The notes: a model not told the origin generated them from the sequence alone. DNA of 64,000 nt from Amphritea balenae (GCF_003858655.1 NZ_RQXV01000013.1:1-64000), one strand, 5' to 3'; numbered from the stretch's first letter, positions 35,318 through 45,395 are shown. Program-made: numbers and translations.

Positions 35318-36022
35318 TTAAATTTTGTTGCTGTAATCCCGCGGGCCGAACAGTGCTGTACCTATTCTAACCATGGTCGAACCTTCTGCTATGGCAGCAT
35401 CCATATCACCGGACATGCCCATCGATAACGTATCTAAAGGCTGTTGCGGGAGTTGTTCTTGTAGTTGTAGCAGCAGTGCCTGCATCCGGGCAAAAGGGAT
35501 ACGTTGCTGTTCAGGGTCTTCGCAGTTCGCAGGTATCGCCATCAATCCCCGTAATCTGATATTGGGCATTGCGGCAATCTGTTCTGCCAGTTTTGGCAAT
35601 TCAGCTGGAATAATCCCCGATTTACTCTGTTCTTCACTTATATTGATCTGCAAGCAAATGTTCAGGGGAGGCAAACTGTCAGGACGCTGATCATTCAGGC
35701 GTTGGGCAATTTTTAGCCGGTCTACACTGTGGACCCAACTGAAATTTTCAGTAATAGAGCGGGTTTTGTTGGACTGAATCGGGCCGATAAAGTGCCAGCA
35801 GATATCGTTGCCCTGCAATAGTTTAATTTTATCCAGTGCTTCCTGCAGGTAGTTTTCGCCAAAGTGGCGCTGTCCTTCCTGCCATAACTGCATCAGTTCT
35901 TCTGACTGGCGGGTCTTGCTAACAGCCAGTAATGTCACCTCATCGGGATTTCGGTGCGCATTTTGTGCTGCAATGTTGATTTTGGAACAGATTATACTGA
36001 GGTTATTTGCTATGTTTGTCAT
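35318..36022 (-). CDS. yggS: PLP homeostasis protein YggS
   Basis: This 234-residue protein is a single-domain fold-III PLP protein of the YggS/PLPBP family. The cofactor Lys lies in the LLAVSKTR motif (residue 36). The FGENYLQEA and WHFIGPIQSNK motifs follow, and a SMGMSGDMDAAI phosphate-binding motif lies near the C terminus. The family has no known catalytic activity and acts in PLP and amino acid homeostasis. It is divergent from pilT, 110 bases apart, and probably starts the yggS-proC-yggT operon. Confidence 0.95.
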   Translation of the reverse strand: MTNIANNLSIICSKINIAAQNAHRNPDEVTLLAVSKTRQSEELMQLWQEGQRHFGENYLQEALDKIKLLQGNDICWHFIGPIQSNKTRSITENFSWVHSVDRLKIAQRLNDQRPDSLPPLNICLQINISEEQSKSGIIPAELPKLAEQIAAMPNIRLRGLMAIPANCEDPEQQRIPFARMQALLLQLQEQLPQQPLDTLSMGMSGDMDAAIAEGSTMVRIGTALFGPRDYSNKI

Positions 36023-36132
36023 ATGGTTATATCTGGCGATAGCTAAGGTTACATCTTATAACAAGATGAGTGCGTTAACCGTATCTGATTACGGTCGTTA
36101 TATTAATAGAGAACACAGACTCCAGAGACATT

Positions 36133-37167
36133 ATGGATATTACAGAACTCTTATCTTTTACGGTACAGCAAGGAGCATCGGATCTTCACCTGACAGCGGG
36201 TATGCCTCCCGTAATCCGGGTGGATGGAGAAGTACGCAGGATCAAATTACCCTCTCTGGAACATAAACAGGTTCATACGCTTATCTATGACATCATGAAT
36301 GATAAGCAGCGTAAAGATTATGAAGAGCGCTATGAAACTGACTTTTCATTTGAAGTGCCGAAACTGGCCCGTTTTCGTGTTAACGCATTCAATCAGAATC
36401 GCGGTGCTGCTGCGGTATTCCGGACTATCCCCAGTAAAGTGTTAACCATGGACGACCTGGGTATGGGTAAGGTATTTCAGGACCTGTCTGAAAAGCCCCG
36501 TGGTCTTGTGCTGGTCACCGGTCCGACAGGTTCAGGTAAGAGTACCACGCTGGCAGCGATGGTTGACTATATTAATGAGACCCGCAACGAGCACATCCTG
36601 ACCATTGAAGATCCGATAGAATTTGTTCATAACAGTAAGAAATGCCTGATAAACCAGCGCGAAGTACATCGTGATACGCTGGGCTTTGATGAAGCTTTAC
36701 GTTCAGCTCTGCGTGAAGATCCGGATGTCATCCTGGTGGGTGAGATGCGAGACCTGGAAACTATTCGTCTGGCGCTGACGGCTGCTGAAACCGGTCATCT
36801 GGTGTTTGGTACTTTGCATACCACCTCAGCAGCTAAAACCATTGACCGTATTATCGATGTATTCCCTGCCGCGGAGAAGTCGATGGTGCGCTCGATGTTA
36901 TCAGAATCACTACAGGGTGTTATCTCGCAAACCCTGCTAAAGAAACCTAAAGGTGGGCGAATTGCTGCCCATGAGATTATGGTGGGTACCCCGGCAATTC
37001 GTAACCTGATACGTGAAGATAAAGTGGCACAGATGTACTCTGCAATTCAGACCGGATCGGCATTTGGTATGACCACCCTGGATCAGACTCTGACTGAGTT
37101 GTTGCAGAAAGGCCTGATCAGTCGTGAAGCGGCCCGAGAAAAAGCGATGATGCCGCAGAACTTCTAA
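36133..37167 (+). CDS. pilT: Type IV pilus retraction ATPase PilT
   Basis: PilT is the hexameric motor that depolymerises type IV pili for twitching motility. The 344 residues show an N-terminal PAS-like domain, Walker A GPTGSGKST (130-138), the Asp box (TIEDPIEF), Walker B (VILVGEMRD) and a His box (GTLHTTSA). The C-terminal AIRNLIRE motif needed for retraction is present. pilU follows after 16 bases. The assembly genes (pilA, pilB, pilM-Q) are not in this window, as usual for pilTU. Confidence 0.97.
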   Translation: MDITELLSFTVQQGASDLHLTAGMPPVIRVDGEVRRIKLPSLEHKQVHTLIYDIMNDKQRKDYEERYETDFSFEVPKLARFRVNAFNQNRGAAAVFRTIPSKVLTMDDLGMGKVFQDLSEKPRGLVLVTGPTGSGKSTTLAAMVDYINETRNEHILTIEDPIEFVHNSKKCLINQREVHRDTLGFDEALRSALREDPDVILVGEMRDLETIRLALTAAETGHLVFGTLHTTSAAKTIDRIIDVFPAAEKSMVRSMLSESLQGVISQTLLKKPKGGRIAAHEIMVGTPAIRNLIREDKVAQMYSAIQTGSAFGMTTLDQTLTELLQKGLISREAAREKAMMPQNF

Positions 37168-37183
37168 CGACGGAGCGTATATT

Positions 37184-38347
37184 TTGGATATTACTCAACT
37201 ACTTAAGGTCATGATTGACCGGAATGCCTCAGACCTGTTTATAACGGCGGGAGCCCGGCCAAGTATTAAAGTGGATGGCAGTATTAAACCACTGACGAAG
37301 GAGTCGTTGAAACCGGCACAAGCCCGCTCGCTTACCTACAGTACGATGAATGACAGGCAGTTGTCTGAGTTTGAAGGGAGTAAGGAGTGTAACTTTGCCA
37401 TCAGTGCGCCGGGTATCGGTCGCTTCAGGGTATCGGCGTTCTTCCAGCGTAACTCGCCGGGTATGGTGTTACGCCGGATCAATACCCGTATACCCTCGTT
37501 GGAAGAACTGAATTTGCCGCCAGTGCTTAAAGATCTGGCGCTGACCAAGCGGGGTTTGATTCTGTTCGTGGGTGGCACCAGCACGGGTAAATCGACCTCT
37601 CTGGCATCGATGATTGATTACCGTAATACCAATACCGCGGGCCATATCATCACCATTGAAGATCCAATTGAATATATTCATGAGCACAAGCAGAGTGTTA
37701 TTACTCAGCGAGAGGTGGGTCTGGATACAGAATCATTCGAAGTTGCTCTGAAAAATACCCTGCGTCAGGCGCCGGATGTGATACTGATGGGTGAGATTCG
37801 AAGTGCCGATACGATGGGCTACGGTCTGACCTTCGCAGAAACCGGTCACCTCTGTATGGCTACCCTGCATGCTAATAATGCTAACCAGGCATTAGACCGG
37901 ATAATTAGTTTCTTTCCCCCAGAGCATCATGCTCAGATCTGGATGGATCTGTCGCTCAACTTGAAAGCGATTATTGCGCAGCAATTGGTGCCCACTAAAG
38001 ATGGTAAAGGGCGTCGGGCTATTATAGAGGTTCTGATTAATACGCCGCTAATGCAGGATCTGATCCGTAAAGGAGAGGTTCATGAGCTCAAAGAGGTGAT
38101 CAAAAAGTCGACCAATCTGGGTATGCAGACCTTCGATCAGGCGCTGTATAACGAGTATAAAGATGGCAATATTAATTATGATGTTGCTATTGCTCATGCT
38201 GATTCACCGAACGATCTACGGCTGATGATTAAGCTTAATTCTGAAACTAACCCCGATATTGATAGCGAAGAAGATACTGGTTTCTTCCTGCAGGACGACG
38301 AAGACTTCCTGCATAATGAAGGTTCGCTGGATGTGAAAGGGATGTAG
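37184..38347 (+). CDS. pilU: Type IV pilus accessory retraction ATPase PilU
   Basis: PilU is the PilT paralogue that supports retraction in a PilT-dependent way. The 387-residue protein has Walker A GGTSTGKST (130-138), the TIEDPIEY Asp box and the VILMGEIRSADT Walker B region. It has the longer acidic C-terminal tail expected of PilU (many Asp and Glu after residue 350). The start is TTG at 37184, with GGAG some 10 bases upstream, which aligns the first residues with PilT. The strong bidirectional hairpin at 38372-38401 ends the operon. Confidence 0.95.
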   Translation: MDITQLLKVMIDRNASDLFITAGARPSIKVDGSIKPLTKESLKPAQARSLTYSTMNDRQLSEFEGSKECNFAISAPGIGRFRVSAFFQRNSPGMVLRRINTRIPSLEELNLPPVLKDLALTKRGLILFVGGTSTGKSTSLASMIDYRNTNTAGHIITIEDPIEYIHEHKQSVITQREVGLDTESFEVALKNTLRQAPDVILMGEIRSADTMGYGLTFAETGHLCMATLHANNANQALDRIISFFPPEHHAQIWMDLSLNLKAIIAQQLVPTKDGKGRRAIIEVLINTPLMQDLIRKGEVHELKEVIKKSTNLGMQTFDQALYNEYKDGNINYDVAIAHADSPNDLRLMIKLNSETNPDIDSEEDTGFFLQDDEDFLHNEGSLDVKGM

Positions 38348-38371
38348 GATCCTGAGCCCGAACTTGAAATA

Positions 38372-38401
38372 AAAAAATGGCGCCCTGAGGCGCCATTTTT
38401 T
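38372..38401. terminator. Bidirectional terminator between pilU and pyrC'
   Basis: A perfect ATGGCGCC/GGCGCCAT stem (38377-38384 and 38389-38396) has a CTGA loop, with an A-run before it and a T-run after it. It can end both pilTU and the convergent pyr operon. Confidence 0.9.
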
Positions 38402-38429
38402 ATTACACTGCTTAACTGTATCGGAAGCT

Positions 38430-39713
38430 TTAGCTTTGCTGGAACACTATCTGACCTTCCAGCAAGGTGTAATGCACGACACCTTTCAATGGATAGTTCA
38501 GGAACGGTGTATTGATACCTGCAGAACGGCAATTCTGCTCTGTTAACATCCACTCCTGCTCAGGATTGAAGATACAGATATCTGCACTTGAACCCGGTTG
38601 CAGAGCGCCTAGTTCGGTGCCCAACACCGCCGCGGGTCCTGCGGTTAGCTTATGTAACATCTGAGGCAAAGATATGAGTTCCTGCTCAACCAGCATCAGT
38701 GAAAGCGATAACAGGGTTTCGACACCGGTCATACCCGACTCAGTGGCTGCGAACGGTGCTTGCTTAGCTGCCAGTTCGTGGGGCTGGTGGTCGGAACAGA
38801 TCGCCTGGAAGCCATCGGCCAGCAGCGCCTGGCGCAGACCCGCGCGGTCCAGCTGGCTGCGCAGTGGTGGAATCAGGTGGAAGTTAGGGTCAAAACCGCT
38901 GACGTTTTCATCGGTGAGTAGCAGATTTTGAATAGCAATATCCGCTGTTACATTGAGCCCTCGTTCCCGGGCATCCATAACCATCTTGACGGAACGTTCA
39001 CAGGACAGCTGACCGAAGTGGGCTCTGACGTCAGTCTGCTCAATCAGTAACAGGTTGCGGGCAACTTCAATTGTTTCGGCACTTTCAGGGATACCATTCA
39101 GGCCTAGCCGGGTACAGGTTGTGTCATCGTGCATGGCACCATCGGCGGCCAGATCGGCATCCTGTGGCTGGAAAATGACCAGCAGATTGTGGGTGGCGGC
39201 ATATTCCAGACAACGAACCAGAATTAATGAACTGCGAATCGGTTCGCGGACATTGCTAAAACCGATACATCCGGCCTGACTCAGGGCGTGCATCGGACTT
39301 AGCTGTTCACCTTGCAGACCCTGCGTCAGTGCACCCATCGGTAATACCCGGGTATTACCCGCAGCTTTTGCGCGATCCTGGATCAGATCAACCACGGCGG
39401 TGTTATCCGCAATCGGTTTAGTGGTCGGTGGCGTGCAGATGGTGGTGATACCCCCGGCTGCAGCTGCCGCGGTTTCACTGGCGATGGTGCCTTTGCGGGT
39501 ATAACCCGGTTCGCGCAGCTGTGCGCACAGGTCGATAAGCCCTGGACTGACAACCAGACCCGTGGCGTCAATTACCTGGTCAGCATTGAAGTCAGCAGGA
39601 GTCTCTCCGAGTGCGGCAATTTTTCCGGCACTGATAAAAACACTGGTTATCTGATCCAGGTCGTTAGCAGGATCAATAACGCGGCCATTTTGAATCTCAA
39701 TATTCATGGTCAT
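38430..39713 (-). CDS. pyrC': Inactive dihydroorotase-like subunit of aspartate carbamoyltransferase
   Basis: The 427-residue protein has the dihydroorotase/amidohydrolase fold but lacks the metal ligands. The HxH of the DxHxHLREPG motif reads [10 protein letters not shown] here, so both His are gone. In Pseudomonas an inactive PyrC' of this type forms the ATCase holoenzyme with PyrB and is needed for its assembly. The start overlaps the pyrB stop (ATGA), typical of the pair. An active dihydroorotase must be encoded elsewhere. The gene is the last in its operon, before the terminator at 38372-38401. Confidence 0.93.
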   Translation of the reverse strand: MTMNIEIQNGRVIDPANDLDQITSVFISAGKIAALGETPADFNADQVIDATGLVVSPGLIDLCAQLREPGYTRKGTIASETAAAAAGGITTICTPPTTKPIADNTAVVDLIQDRAKAAGNTRVLPMGALTQGLQGEQLSPMHALSQAGCIGFSNVREPIRSSLILVRCLEYAATHNLLVIFQPQDADLAADGAMHDDTTCTRLGLNGIPESAETIEVARNLLLIEQTDVRAHFGQLSCERSVKMVMDARERGLNVTADIAIQNLLLTDENVSGFDPNFHLIPPLRSQLDRAGLRQALLADGFQAICSDHQPHELAAKQAPFAATESGMTGVETLLSLSLMLVEQELISLPQMLHKLTAGPAAVLGTELGALQPGSSADICIFNPEQEWMLTEQNCRSAGINTPFLNYPLKGVVHYTLLEGQIVFQQS

Positions 39714-40720
39714 TCGCCTGTTTCACTCTGTCGCTCTGCTTGCTGTTCAGTCATCTGACCACCCATCGACATCGACATCACCGCCATACGAACGGCAATG
39801 CCGTTGGTGACCTGTTTCAGAATCATCGACTTTGGCCCGTCAGCGACGGCGGTTTCGATCTCGACACCACGATTGATCGGTCCCGGATGCATCACAATAG
39901 AGTCCGGATGGGTCAGCTTGAGTTTTTCTTCAGTCAGACCGTATAGTTTATAGAATTCTGCTTCACTGGGGAGAAGGGCGCTCTGCATACGCTCCTTTTG
40001 CAGACGTAACATCATCACTACATCAACGTCTTTCAGGCCCTGATTCATATCAGTAAAGACTTTTACGCCCAGTGCTTCGATATGGCGGGGTAACAGTGTA
40101 GTCGGGGCGATGACTCTTATCTCCGCCGCGCCTAATGCCCGCAGGGCATGAATCTGGGAGCGAGCTACCCTGGAGTGAAGTATGTCACCAACAATGGCGA
40201 CAATCAGTGGTTCAAATGAACCTTTGTGCTGACGGATAGTGAGCATGTCCAACATCGCTTGTGTCGGGTGTGCATGACGGCCATCGCCAGCGTTAATTAC
40301 CGCTACATTCGGGGTTACGTTAGCGGCGATATAATGCGCTGCACCGCTATCTGAATGACGCACTACAAACATATCCGAGTGCATCGCTTCCATTGTCATC
40401 AGGGTGTCTTTAAGGGTTTCGCCTTTAGAGGTTGATGAGGTTTTGATGTTCAGATTCAACACATCGGCAGACAGGCGCTTGGCCGCTAGCTCAAAAGTGC
40501 TTGCGGTACGGGTGCTCGCCTCAAAAAACAGGTTTACTACCGTCTTACCCCTTAGCAAAGGTACTTTCTTAACCTGTTGGGCGCTCATATCCACAAATGA
40601 GTCAGCGGTGTCCAGGATCTCTGTAAGCAGCTCCCGGCTTAACCCTTCGGTGGTAAGGAAGTGTTTTAACTGTCCGGCATTGTTGAGCTGGATCAGATTT
40701 GGATCTTGTTGTTCAAACAT
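39710..40720 (-). CDS. pyrB: Aspartate carbamoyltransferase catalytic subunit
   Basis: PyrB joins carbamoyl phosphate and aspartate in the first committed pyrimidine step. The 336 residues include the carbamoyl-phosphate site FFEASTRT, a [14 protein letters not shown] region, a HPTQAMLD motif and the aspartate-binding [11 protein letters not shown] segment. The N-terminal extension of about 20 residues is usual in the Pseudomonas type. It lies between pyrR, 20 bases upstream, and pyrC', which overlaps its stop. Confidence 0.97.
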   Translation of the reverse strand: MFEQQDPNLIQLNNAGQLKHFLTTEGLSRELLTEILDTADSFVDMSAQQVKKVPLLRGKTVVNLFFEASTRTASTFELAAKRLSADVLNLNIKTSSTSKGETLKDTLMTMEAMHSDMFVVRHSDSGAAHYIAANVTPNVAVINAGDGRHAHPTQAMLDMLTIRQHKGSFEPLIVAIVGDILHSRVARSQIHALRALGAAEIRVIAPTTLLPRHIEALGVKVFTDMNQGLKDVDVVMMLRLQKERMQSALLPSEAEFYKLYGLTEEKLKLTHPDSIVMHPGPINRGVEIETAVADGPKSMILKQVTNGIAVRMAVMSMSMGGQMTEQQAERQSETGE

Positions 40721-40739
40721 ATCAGTTCCGGCAGTAGGG

Positions 40740-41255
40740 TTAAGGGTTAGACTTCTTTCGGATCTCCAGAGATAAAGGCTCCGGGCCTGTCAGTTTAACC
40801 TGTTCATCATCGGCCAGCGCCAGGGTATCACCTATCACATCTGCCTGAATGGGCAGTTCCCGACGGCTCAGGTCTAACATGGTTACAAGTGTAATAGAGG
40901 CAGGGCGACCATAATCAAACAACTCATTCATCGCTGCGCGAATAGTCCGGCCGCTCATGATGACATCATCGACTAAAATGATATGTCGGCCTTCAGTAGC
41001 GCTGGGCAAAACCGATGGCTGTACCTTTGGATTAAGGCCCGCACGGGAGAAATCATCCCGATAGAATGAGATATCCAGCGTGCCCAGTGGACCAGAAATG
41101 TCCAACTGTTGATGCAGATGCTCCGCTAGCCAGACACCTCCGGTACGAATTCCTATCATCATTGGGTTTTCAATTCCGCGTACCTTAACCAGGTTGCGCA
41201 GATCAGTGGCCATTTTGTCTAACAGGTTATCTACTTTAATGACGCCCGATACCAT
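40740..41255 (-). CDS. pyrR: PyrR bifunctional pyrimidine regulator / uracil phosphoribosyltransferase
   Basis: PyrR has a type I phosphoribosyltransferase fold; the PRPP motif is [13 protein letters not shown] near residue 95. In Gram-positive bacteria it attenuates pyr mRNA; in Pseudomonas-like genomes its role is less clear. I start at ATG 41255, which has a strong GGAGGA five bases upstream and gives 171 residues. The longer reading to 41279 lies inside ruvX. The start overlaps the ruvX stop by 20 bases, so coupling is likely. Confidence 0.92.
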   Translation of the reverse strand: MVSGVIKVDNLLDKMATDLRNLVKVRGIENPMMIGIRTGGVWLAEHLHQQLDISGPLGTLDISFYRDDFSRAGLNPKVQPSVLPSATEGRHIILVDDVIMSGRTIRAAMNELFDYGRPASITLVTMLDLSRRELPIQADVIGDTLALADDEQVKLTGPEPLSLEIRKKSNP

Positions 41256-41712
41256 AGAGGTCCTCCAGTCGGGTTTCACTGGATATTAGCTGGTCTGATT
41301 CAAACCAGCTTTCCAGAATCAGTTGAGCGGCAATTCCGTCAACCGAGTTTTCTTTAAAATTAGTGCTGCCACCCCGGGCCAGACTGATCTGTTTTGCTTC
41401 CCGGGTCGAGAGGCGCTCATCAATCAGATAGCAGGGGACTTTGCAGCGTTCTTTGATTCGGTTAGCGAATTTACGGGCCCGACGGGACATATCACTGATA
41501 CTGCCATCCATATTTAATGGGATGCCGACGACCAGCGCAACAGGCTGCCATTCAGTGATCAGTGCTTCAATCAGTGACCAGTCGGGAATGCCATCACGGG
41601 CATTTATCGGAGCTAAGGGAGATGCGGTACCAGTAATAGGCTGTCCGGCGGCAATGCCGATTCGGGTGGTACCAAAGTCAAATCCAATAACGGGACCTGT
41701 TATTGTGTTCAT
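41236..41712 (-). CDS. ruvX: Putative pre-16S rRNA nuclease YqgF/RuvX
   Basis: The 158-residue protein has the RNase H-like YqgF fold: the first strand with [10 protein letters not shown] carries the leading Asp, GIPLNMDG marks the middle, and DERLST contributes the second acidic pair. YqgF acts in 16S rRNA 5' processing. It lies downstream of yqgE, 38 bases away, and overlaps pyrR; yqgE-yqgF-pyrR is a common order in gammaproteobacteria. Confidence 0.93.
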   Translation of the reverse strand: MNTITGPVIGFDFGTTRIGIAAGQPITGTASPLAPINARDGIPDWSLIEALITEWQPVALVVGIPLNMDGSISDMSRRARKFANRIKERCKVPCYLIDERLSTREAKQISLARGGSTNFKENSVDGIAAQLILESWFESDQLISSETRLEDLYGIGRH

Positions 41713-41750
41713 TCCGCTTCTTAATCCTGGTTAGCGGCACAGAAGAGTGT

Positions 41751-42332
41751 TCAGGCGTGGCCACTCTGGGATGTCATCAGATTCAGATTAACACCCAGGG
41801 TTGTTGCAGCTGCCTGTAATCGTTCTTCAGCCGGAATGTTGAATATTATATCCAAATTAGCCGGGCAACTTAACCATACATTGTCACTCAGTTCCTGTTC
41901 TAGCTGTCCAGCGCTCCAGCCAGCATACCCCAAAGCTACCAGGTACTGTTCAGGGCCTTCGTTATTGCTGATCGCGTGCATTATATCCATCGAGGTGGTA
42001 ATCGTCAGCTGACCATTAATTTCATAGCAGGAGTCCCAGTCGCGCTCGGTAGGGCTGTGAAGGATAAAGCCCCGATCATCCTGCACCGGTCCGCCGGCGT
42101 AAACCGGGGCCTGTATTTTACACTCCTGGGTCAGTTCAAGGTGATTGAACAGCTCACCCAGGCTGAGCTCAGTGGGACGATTGACCACAATACCCATGGC
42201 GCCGTATTCATTATGATCGCAAATGAAGGTCAGGGTATGGTCAAAATTATGATCATCCATATGAGGCATGGATAGGAGGAAGTGTCCTTGCAAACTGCCT
42301 GGCAGATACGGAAAAGGTTTGGAAATAGCCAT
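41751..42332 (-). CDS. yqgE: YqgE/AlgH family protein
   Basis: This 193-residue protein of the YqgE/AlgH (DUF179) family begins in the standard way with LPGSLQGHFLLSMPHM and continues with DHNEYGAMGIVVNRP and VYAGGPVQ motifs. The start at 42332 has an AGG eight bases upstream; in-frame ATGs at 42347 and 42374 extend it beyond the family N terminus. The molecular role is unknown; AlgH was linked to alginate control in Pseudomonas, a link of limited strength. It stands between tonB and ruvX, as in Pseudomonas. Confidence 0.92.
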   Translation of the reverse strand: MAISKPFPYLPGSLQGHFLLSMPHMDDHNFDHTLTFICDHNEYGAMGIVVNRPTELSLGELFNHLELTQECKIQAPVYAGGPVQDDRGFILHSPTERDWDSCYEINGQLTITTSMDIMHAISNNEGPEQYLVALGYAGWSAGQLEQELSDNVWLSCPANLDIIFNIPAEERLQAAATTLGVNLNLMTSQSGHA

Positions 42333-42382
42333 AATATGTACCTGCATCTGGGCAGAAAAAAGACTCTGCGACACCTTAATTC

Positions 42383-43333
42383 TTAGTATACCCGAGTAGT
42401 TTTCTCAAATTTCCAGGTGCGGATGATTTCCAGTATATCGGTATTTTTTCGCATCTCTACCGGGAACTGTTGGAAAGGTGATGCCAGCTGCACAATACGT
42501 ACAGCAGCATCGTCCAGTACTTTATTACCGGAAGAGTGCAGTACCCGGATCTCCTTCACATTGCCGTTTGGCAGTACAACAACCATCATGCGAAGGCTAC
42601 CGTACAGGCCGTTTTTACGCGCCTCTTCAGGGTAATTAAGGTTGCCAACGGACTCAATCTTGCGGCGCCAGTTAGCCAGGTAAGTAGCGTCAGAATGACT
42701 ACGAGTCGATGCCGATGTAAGCCGTTTTATACGTGGGCGTTTAGCATATTCCTGACGCTGAAATTCAAGCTGGGCTTCGAGGCTGGCGATCTCCAGACTA
42801 CGCGCCAATAATGATTTTGAACTGCCCGGGGCCGGTGGAGGTGGTGATGATTTCTTTAACAGAGCGGGAGAGTTGTTACTCTTTTTCGGTTGCTTAGCTG
42901 TTGTTGTCAGTACTTTCTTTTCAGGCGCGACAGTTGTTTTACTAACCATGGCATCCAGATTTGGAGCGGGTTCAGTTGTGACTGCAGGCGCCGGGGTGGT
43001 CGCGTTAGGGTTGGGCTGTGTTACCGGCTGTAGCGGTGCTGTTTCCTGAATATCCCGGTGTTGAAAGTCAGCTTTTTCACGGGTTGCAGGCAGGGCTTTT
43101 TCTTCCAGTTGGCCACTACCCTGTTGATCCGCCTGGGCGATAAAGTCAGCCTGCTCAGGTGCGGTCTCACTTTTATATTGCGCCAGGGTGACCTCCAGCG
43201 TTTGGGCTGGAGGTTGTTTGGGTGACATTGTAAACCCGATACCCAGAATACCTGCTGCATGAACTGCCAGGGCCAGGAACAAAGTAAAGCCGAGTCGGTC
43301 GGCTGATGTAACAACAGCGACAGCTTTACTCAT
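42383..43333 (-). CDS. TonB-family energy transducer (TonB3-like)
   Basis: The 316-residue protein has one N-terminal membrane helix (residues 14-36), a long Pro, Ala, Lys and Gln-rich periplasmic spacer (about 40-215), and a C-terminal TonB domain of about 90 residues with the NYPEEARKNGLYG motif. In Pseudomonas aeruginosa the homologue in this position (next to gshB and yqgE) is TonB3, which is reported to affect twitching motility; pilTU nearby fits, but this is by analogy. ExbB/ExbD genes are not adjacent. It is followed by yqgE after 50 bases. Confidence 0.9.
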   Translation of the reverse strand: MSKAVAVVTSADRLGFTLFLALAVHAAGILGIGFTMSPKQPPAQTLEVTLAQYKSETAPEQADFIAQADQQGSGQLEEKALPATREKADFQHRDIQETAPLQPVTQPNPNATTPAPAVTTEPAPNLDAMVSKTTVAPEKKVLTTTAKQPKKSNNSPALLKKSSPPPPAPGSSKSLLARSLEIASLEAQLEFQRQEYAKRPRIKRLTSASTRSHSDATYLANWRRKIESVGNLNYPEEARKNGLYGSLRMMVVVLPNGNVKEIRVLHSSGNKVLDDAAVRIVQLASPFQQFPVEMRKNTDILEIIRTWKFEKTTRVY

Positions 43334-43413
43334 GTGTCATTCCGGTGATCAAAGCAGTATCAGCTCCCTGTGCCTGGCTCTGTATTAGCGATTTAATTCT
43401 GATGGTAAGGTTT

Positions 43414-44367
43414 TTAAGGCTTTAGCTTTGCCTCAATTACATTCATCAGATCCATACCGATATCCAGGCCAAACTGATCATCCAACTCGCGGATACAGGT
43501 TGGGCTGGTAACATTTACTTCGGTCAGATAGTCGCCTATGACATCGAGTCCGGCAAACAGAATGCCCTGAGCTTTGAGCGTTGGGCCAACCTGTTCTGCA
43601 ATCCACTTCTCTCTGTCGGTTAGTGGACGACCTTCGCCCCGGCCTCCGACAGCCAGATTACCACGGGTTTCACCGTTGGTTGGAATGCGCGACAGACCGT
43701 AAGGTACGGCTTCACCATTCACCAGCAGAATACGTTTATCACCATCGACAATCTCCGGCAGGTATTTTTGTGCCATGATGGTTTCGGTACCAAATTTAGT
43801 CAGGGTTTCGATAATCACCCCCAGATTTACACCCTCTTCCTGAATTCGGAAGATCGAGGTGCCGCCCATACCATCTAACGGTTTAAAGATGACATCTTTA
43901 TATTCGGCGTGGAAGTCTCGCAGCAGGTCGTCGCGTCGTGTCACCAGTACCGGCGGGCAGCATTCAGGGAAGTGGGTAGCAAATATCTTTTCGTTATAAT
44001 CCCGTAGCGCCTGAGGTCGGTTTACCATCAGGGTGTTACCTTCAGCGGCGGCAATTTCCAGCAGGTGAGTGGTATAGATAAATTCGTTATCAAAAGGTGG
44101 ATCTTTACGCATCAGAACCACATCAAGACTGCTGAGCTCTTCAACCTGGTATTCGCCACGTTCAAAAAAATTGTCTGGGTTCATATCGACACTCAAAGGT
44201 GCCATTTTAGCCAATACTTTGCCGTCGCGCAGATAAAGGTCTTTTTGCTCCATGTACCATAGTTCCCAGCCTTTGCGCTGAGCGGCCCAGAGCATTGCCA
44301 GTGAACTGTCTTTTTTGAAGCTGATGGATTCAATCGGATCCATCACAATACCGACTTTAACTGTCAT
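43414..44367 (-). CDS. gshB: Glutathione synthetase
   Basis: GshB joins gamma-glutamylcysteine and glycine using ATP. The 317-residue protein has the prokaryotic GshB layout: N-terminal KVGIVMDPIESI, then LMRKDPPFD, ATP-grasp with FKPLDGMGGTSIF, the RIPTNGETRGNLAVGG flexible loop, and a C-terminal EVNVTSPTCIREL motif that binds metal and product. Length is standard. It lies after rsmE, with a 65-base gap, and 80 bases before the tonB gene. Confidence 0.96.
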   Translation of the reverse strand: MTVKVGIVMDPIESISFKKDSSLAMLWAAQRKGWELWYMEQKDLYLRDGKVLAKMAPLSVDMNPDNFFERGEYQVEELSSLDVVLMRKDPPFDNEFIYTTHLLEIAAAEGNTLMVNRPQALRDYNEKIFATHFPECCPPVLVTRRDDLLRDFHAEYKDVIFKPLDGMGGTSIFRIQEEGVNLGVIIETLTKFGTETIMAQKYLPEIVDGDKRILLVNGEAVPYGLSRIPTNGETRGNLAVGGRGEGRPLTDREKWIAEQVGPTLKAQGILFAGLDVIGDYLTEVNVTSPTCIRELDDQFGLDIGMDLMNVIEAKLKP

Positions 44368-44432
44368 CGAGTAACCTTATTAATCTGTTGATTAGGTGGA
44401 TTCTACCTGCCTGCTATTATCATCACCAGTGG

Positions 44433-45161
44433 TTAGCTCAGATCGCCCCATAGATACTGCAAAATAGATATGGCTGCTACCGGAGCTGTTTCAGTACGGA
44501 AAACCCGTGGACCGAAGGCGACAGGTTTAAAGCCCTGGGCCAGTGCCAGTTCGACCTCTGCTTCAGTTAATCCTCCTTCAGGGCCGATCAGTAACGCAAT
44601 TGAGCCGGGTTGTTGAAAATCACCTAAAGGTTGCTCTGTATGATGATGCAGAACCAGTTTAAGGTCAGCTTCAACACTGGTGACCCAATCAGTTAAAGAT
44701 TGAGGTGCTGACACCTCTGGGACATCACATCGCAGACTTTGTTCACAAGCACTGACCGCGATCTGTTGCCAGTGCTGGCGGCGTTTTTCCTGACGCTCGG
44801 CATTAAGTTTTACTTCGCAGCGCTCAGAAAACAGTGGTGCCAGAGAGTTTATGCCCAGTTCAGTGGTTTTCTGAATGGCGAAATCCATACGTTCGCCACG
44901 GGAGATCGACTGGCCAACCGTGATATTCAACGGTGAACGGCGAGCGGGTTCTGATACTTCGGTGACTCTGGCCCGGGCGCTGCGTTTAGCAACTTCAGTC
45001 AGTTCTGCCCTGTACTCAAAGCCGTCGCCATTAAACAGAATAATCTGTTCACCGGCGCGCATCCGTAACGCCCGGGATACGTGTTGAGTGACGGTATCGC
45101 TAAGATCGATTTCCAGGCCATCACTAAGAGGCTGAGTTTCGTAAAAACGGGGTGTTCTCAT
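44433..45161 (-). CDS. rsmE: 16S rRNA m3U1498 methyltransferase RsmE
   Basis: RsmE methylates N3 of U1498 in 16S rRNA. The 242 residues comprise an N-terminal PUA-like domain (about 1-70) and a SPOUT methyltransferase domain with the trefoil-knot signatures LIGPEGGLTEAE and GPRVFRTETAP. The latter pair, in this order, is diagnostic for RsmE. The gene comes first in the long minus-strand run ending with pyrC'. A structured element and the metK terminator lie upstream. Confidence 0.95.
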   Translation of the reverse strand: MRTPRFYETQPLSDGLEIDLSDTVTQHVSRALRMRAGEQIILFNGDGFEYRAELTEVAKRSARARVTEVSEPARRSPLNITVGQSISRGERMDFAIQKTTELGINSLAPLFSERCEVKLNAERQEKRRQHWQQIAVSACEQSLRCDVPEVSAPQSLTDWVTSVEADLKLVLHHHTEQPLGDFQQPGSIALLIGPEGGLTEAEVELALAQGFKPVAFGPRVFRTETAPVAAISILQYLWGDLS

Positions 45162-45252
45162 AATCTGTCTTTAACTGTATTGATAAGCATCAGGATGCAT
45201 TATGCAGTGTTTGGTGGGTTGAACCAAAAAAATGTACCAAAGAGAAGAATGA

Positions 45253-45354
45253 CACCACGGAGAGATCAAAGGACAGGGAGAAACATAGTTACATATATTG
45301 TTGATCTTCTCAGTGCTCTCAGTGCCCTTATCATGCCCTATGGGTGCTGTGGTG
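45253..45354. repeat. Inverted-repeat element between rsmE and metK
   Basis: The segment starts CACCAC (45253-45258) and ends GTGGTG (45349-45354). Inside are a 7-bp AGATCAA/TTGATCT stem (45263-45269 and 45301-45307) and GAG-rich and CTC-rich arms. It looks like a small non-coding palindromic element similar to CACCACRGAG-type repeats of other bacteria. The weak reading frame through it (45171-45395) lacks gene features. Confidence 0.45.
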
Positions 45355-45395
45355 AAGTAAGCTCTTAGGGTTCCCTTTAGCCTGAGAATAAGCAA

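Noticed and set aside
45171-45395. Small gene between rsmE and metK
   Set aside because: The frame crosses an inverted-repeat element, has no ribosome site and codes for no family-like protein.
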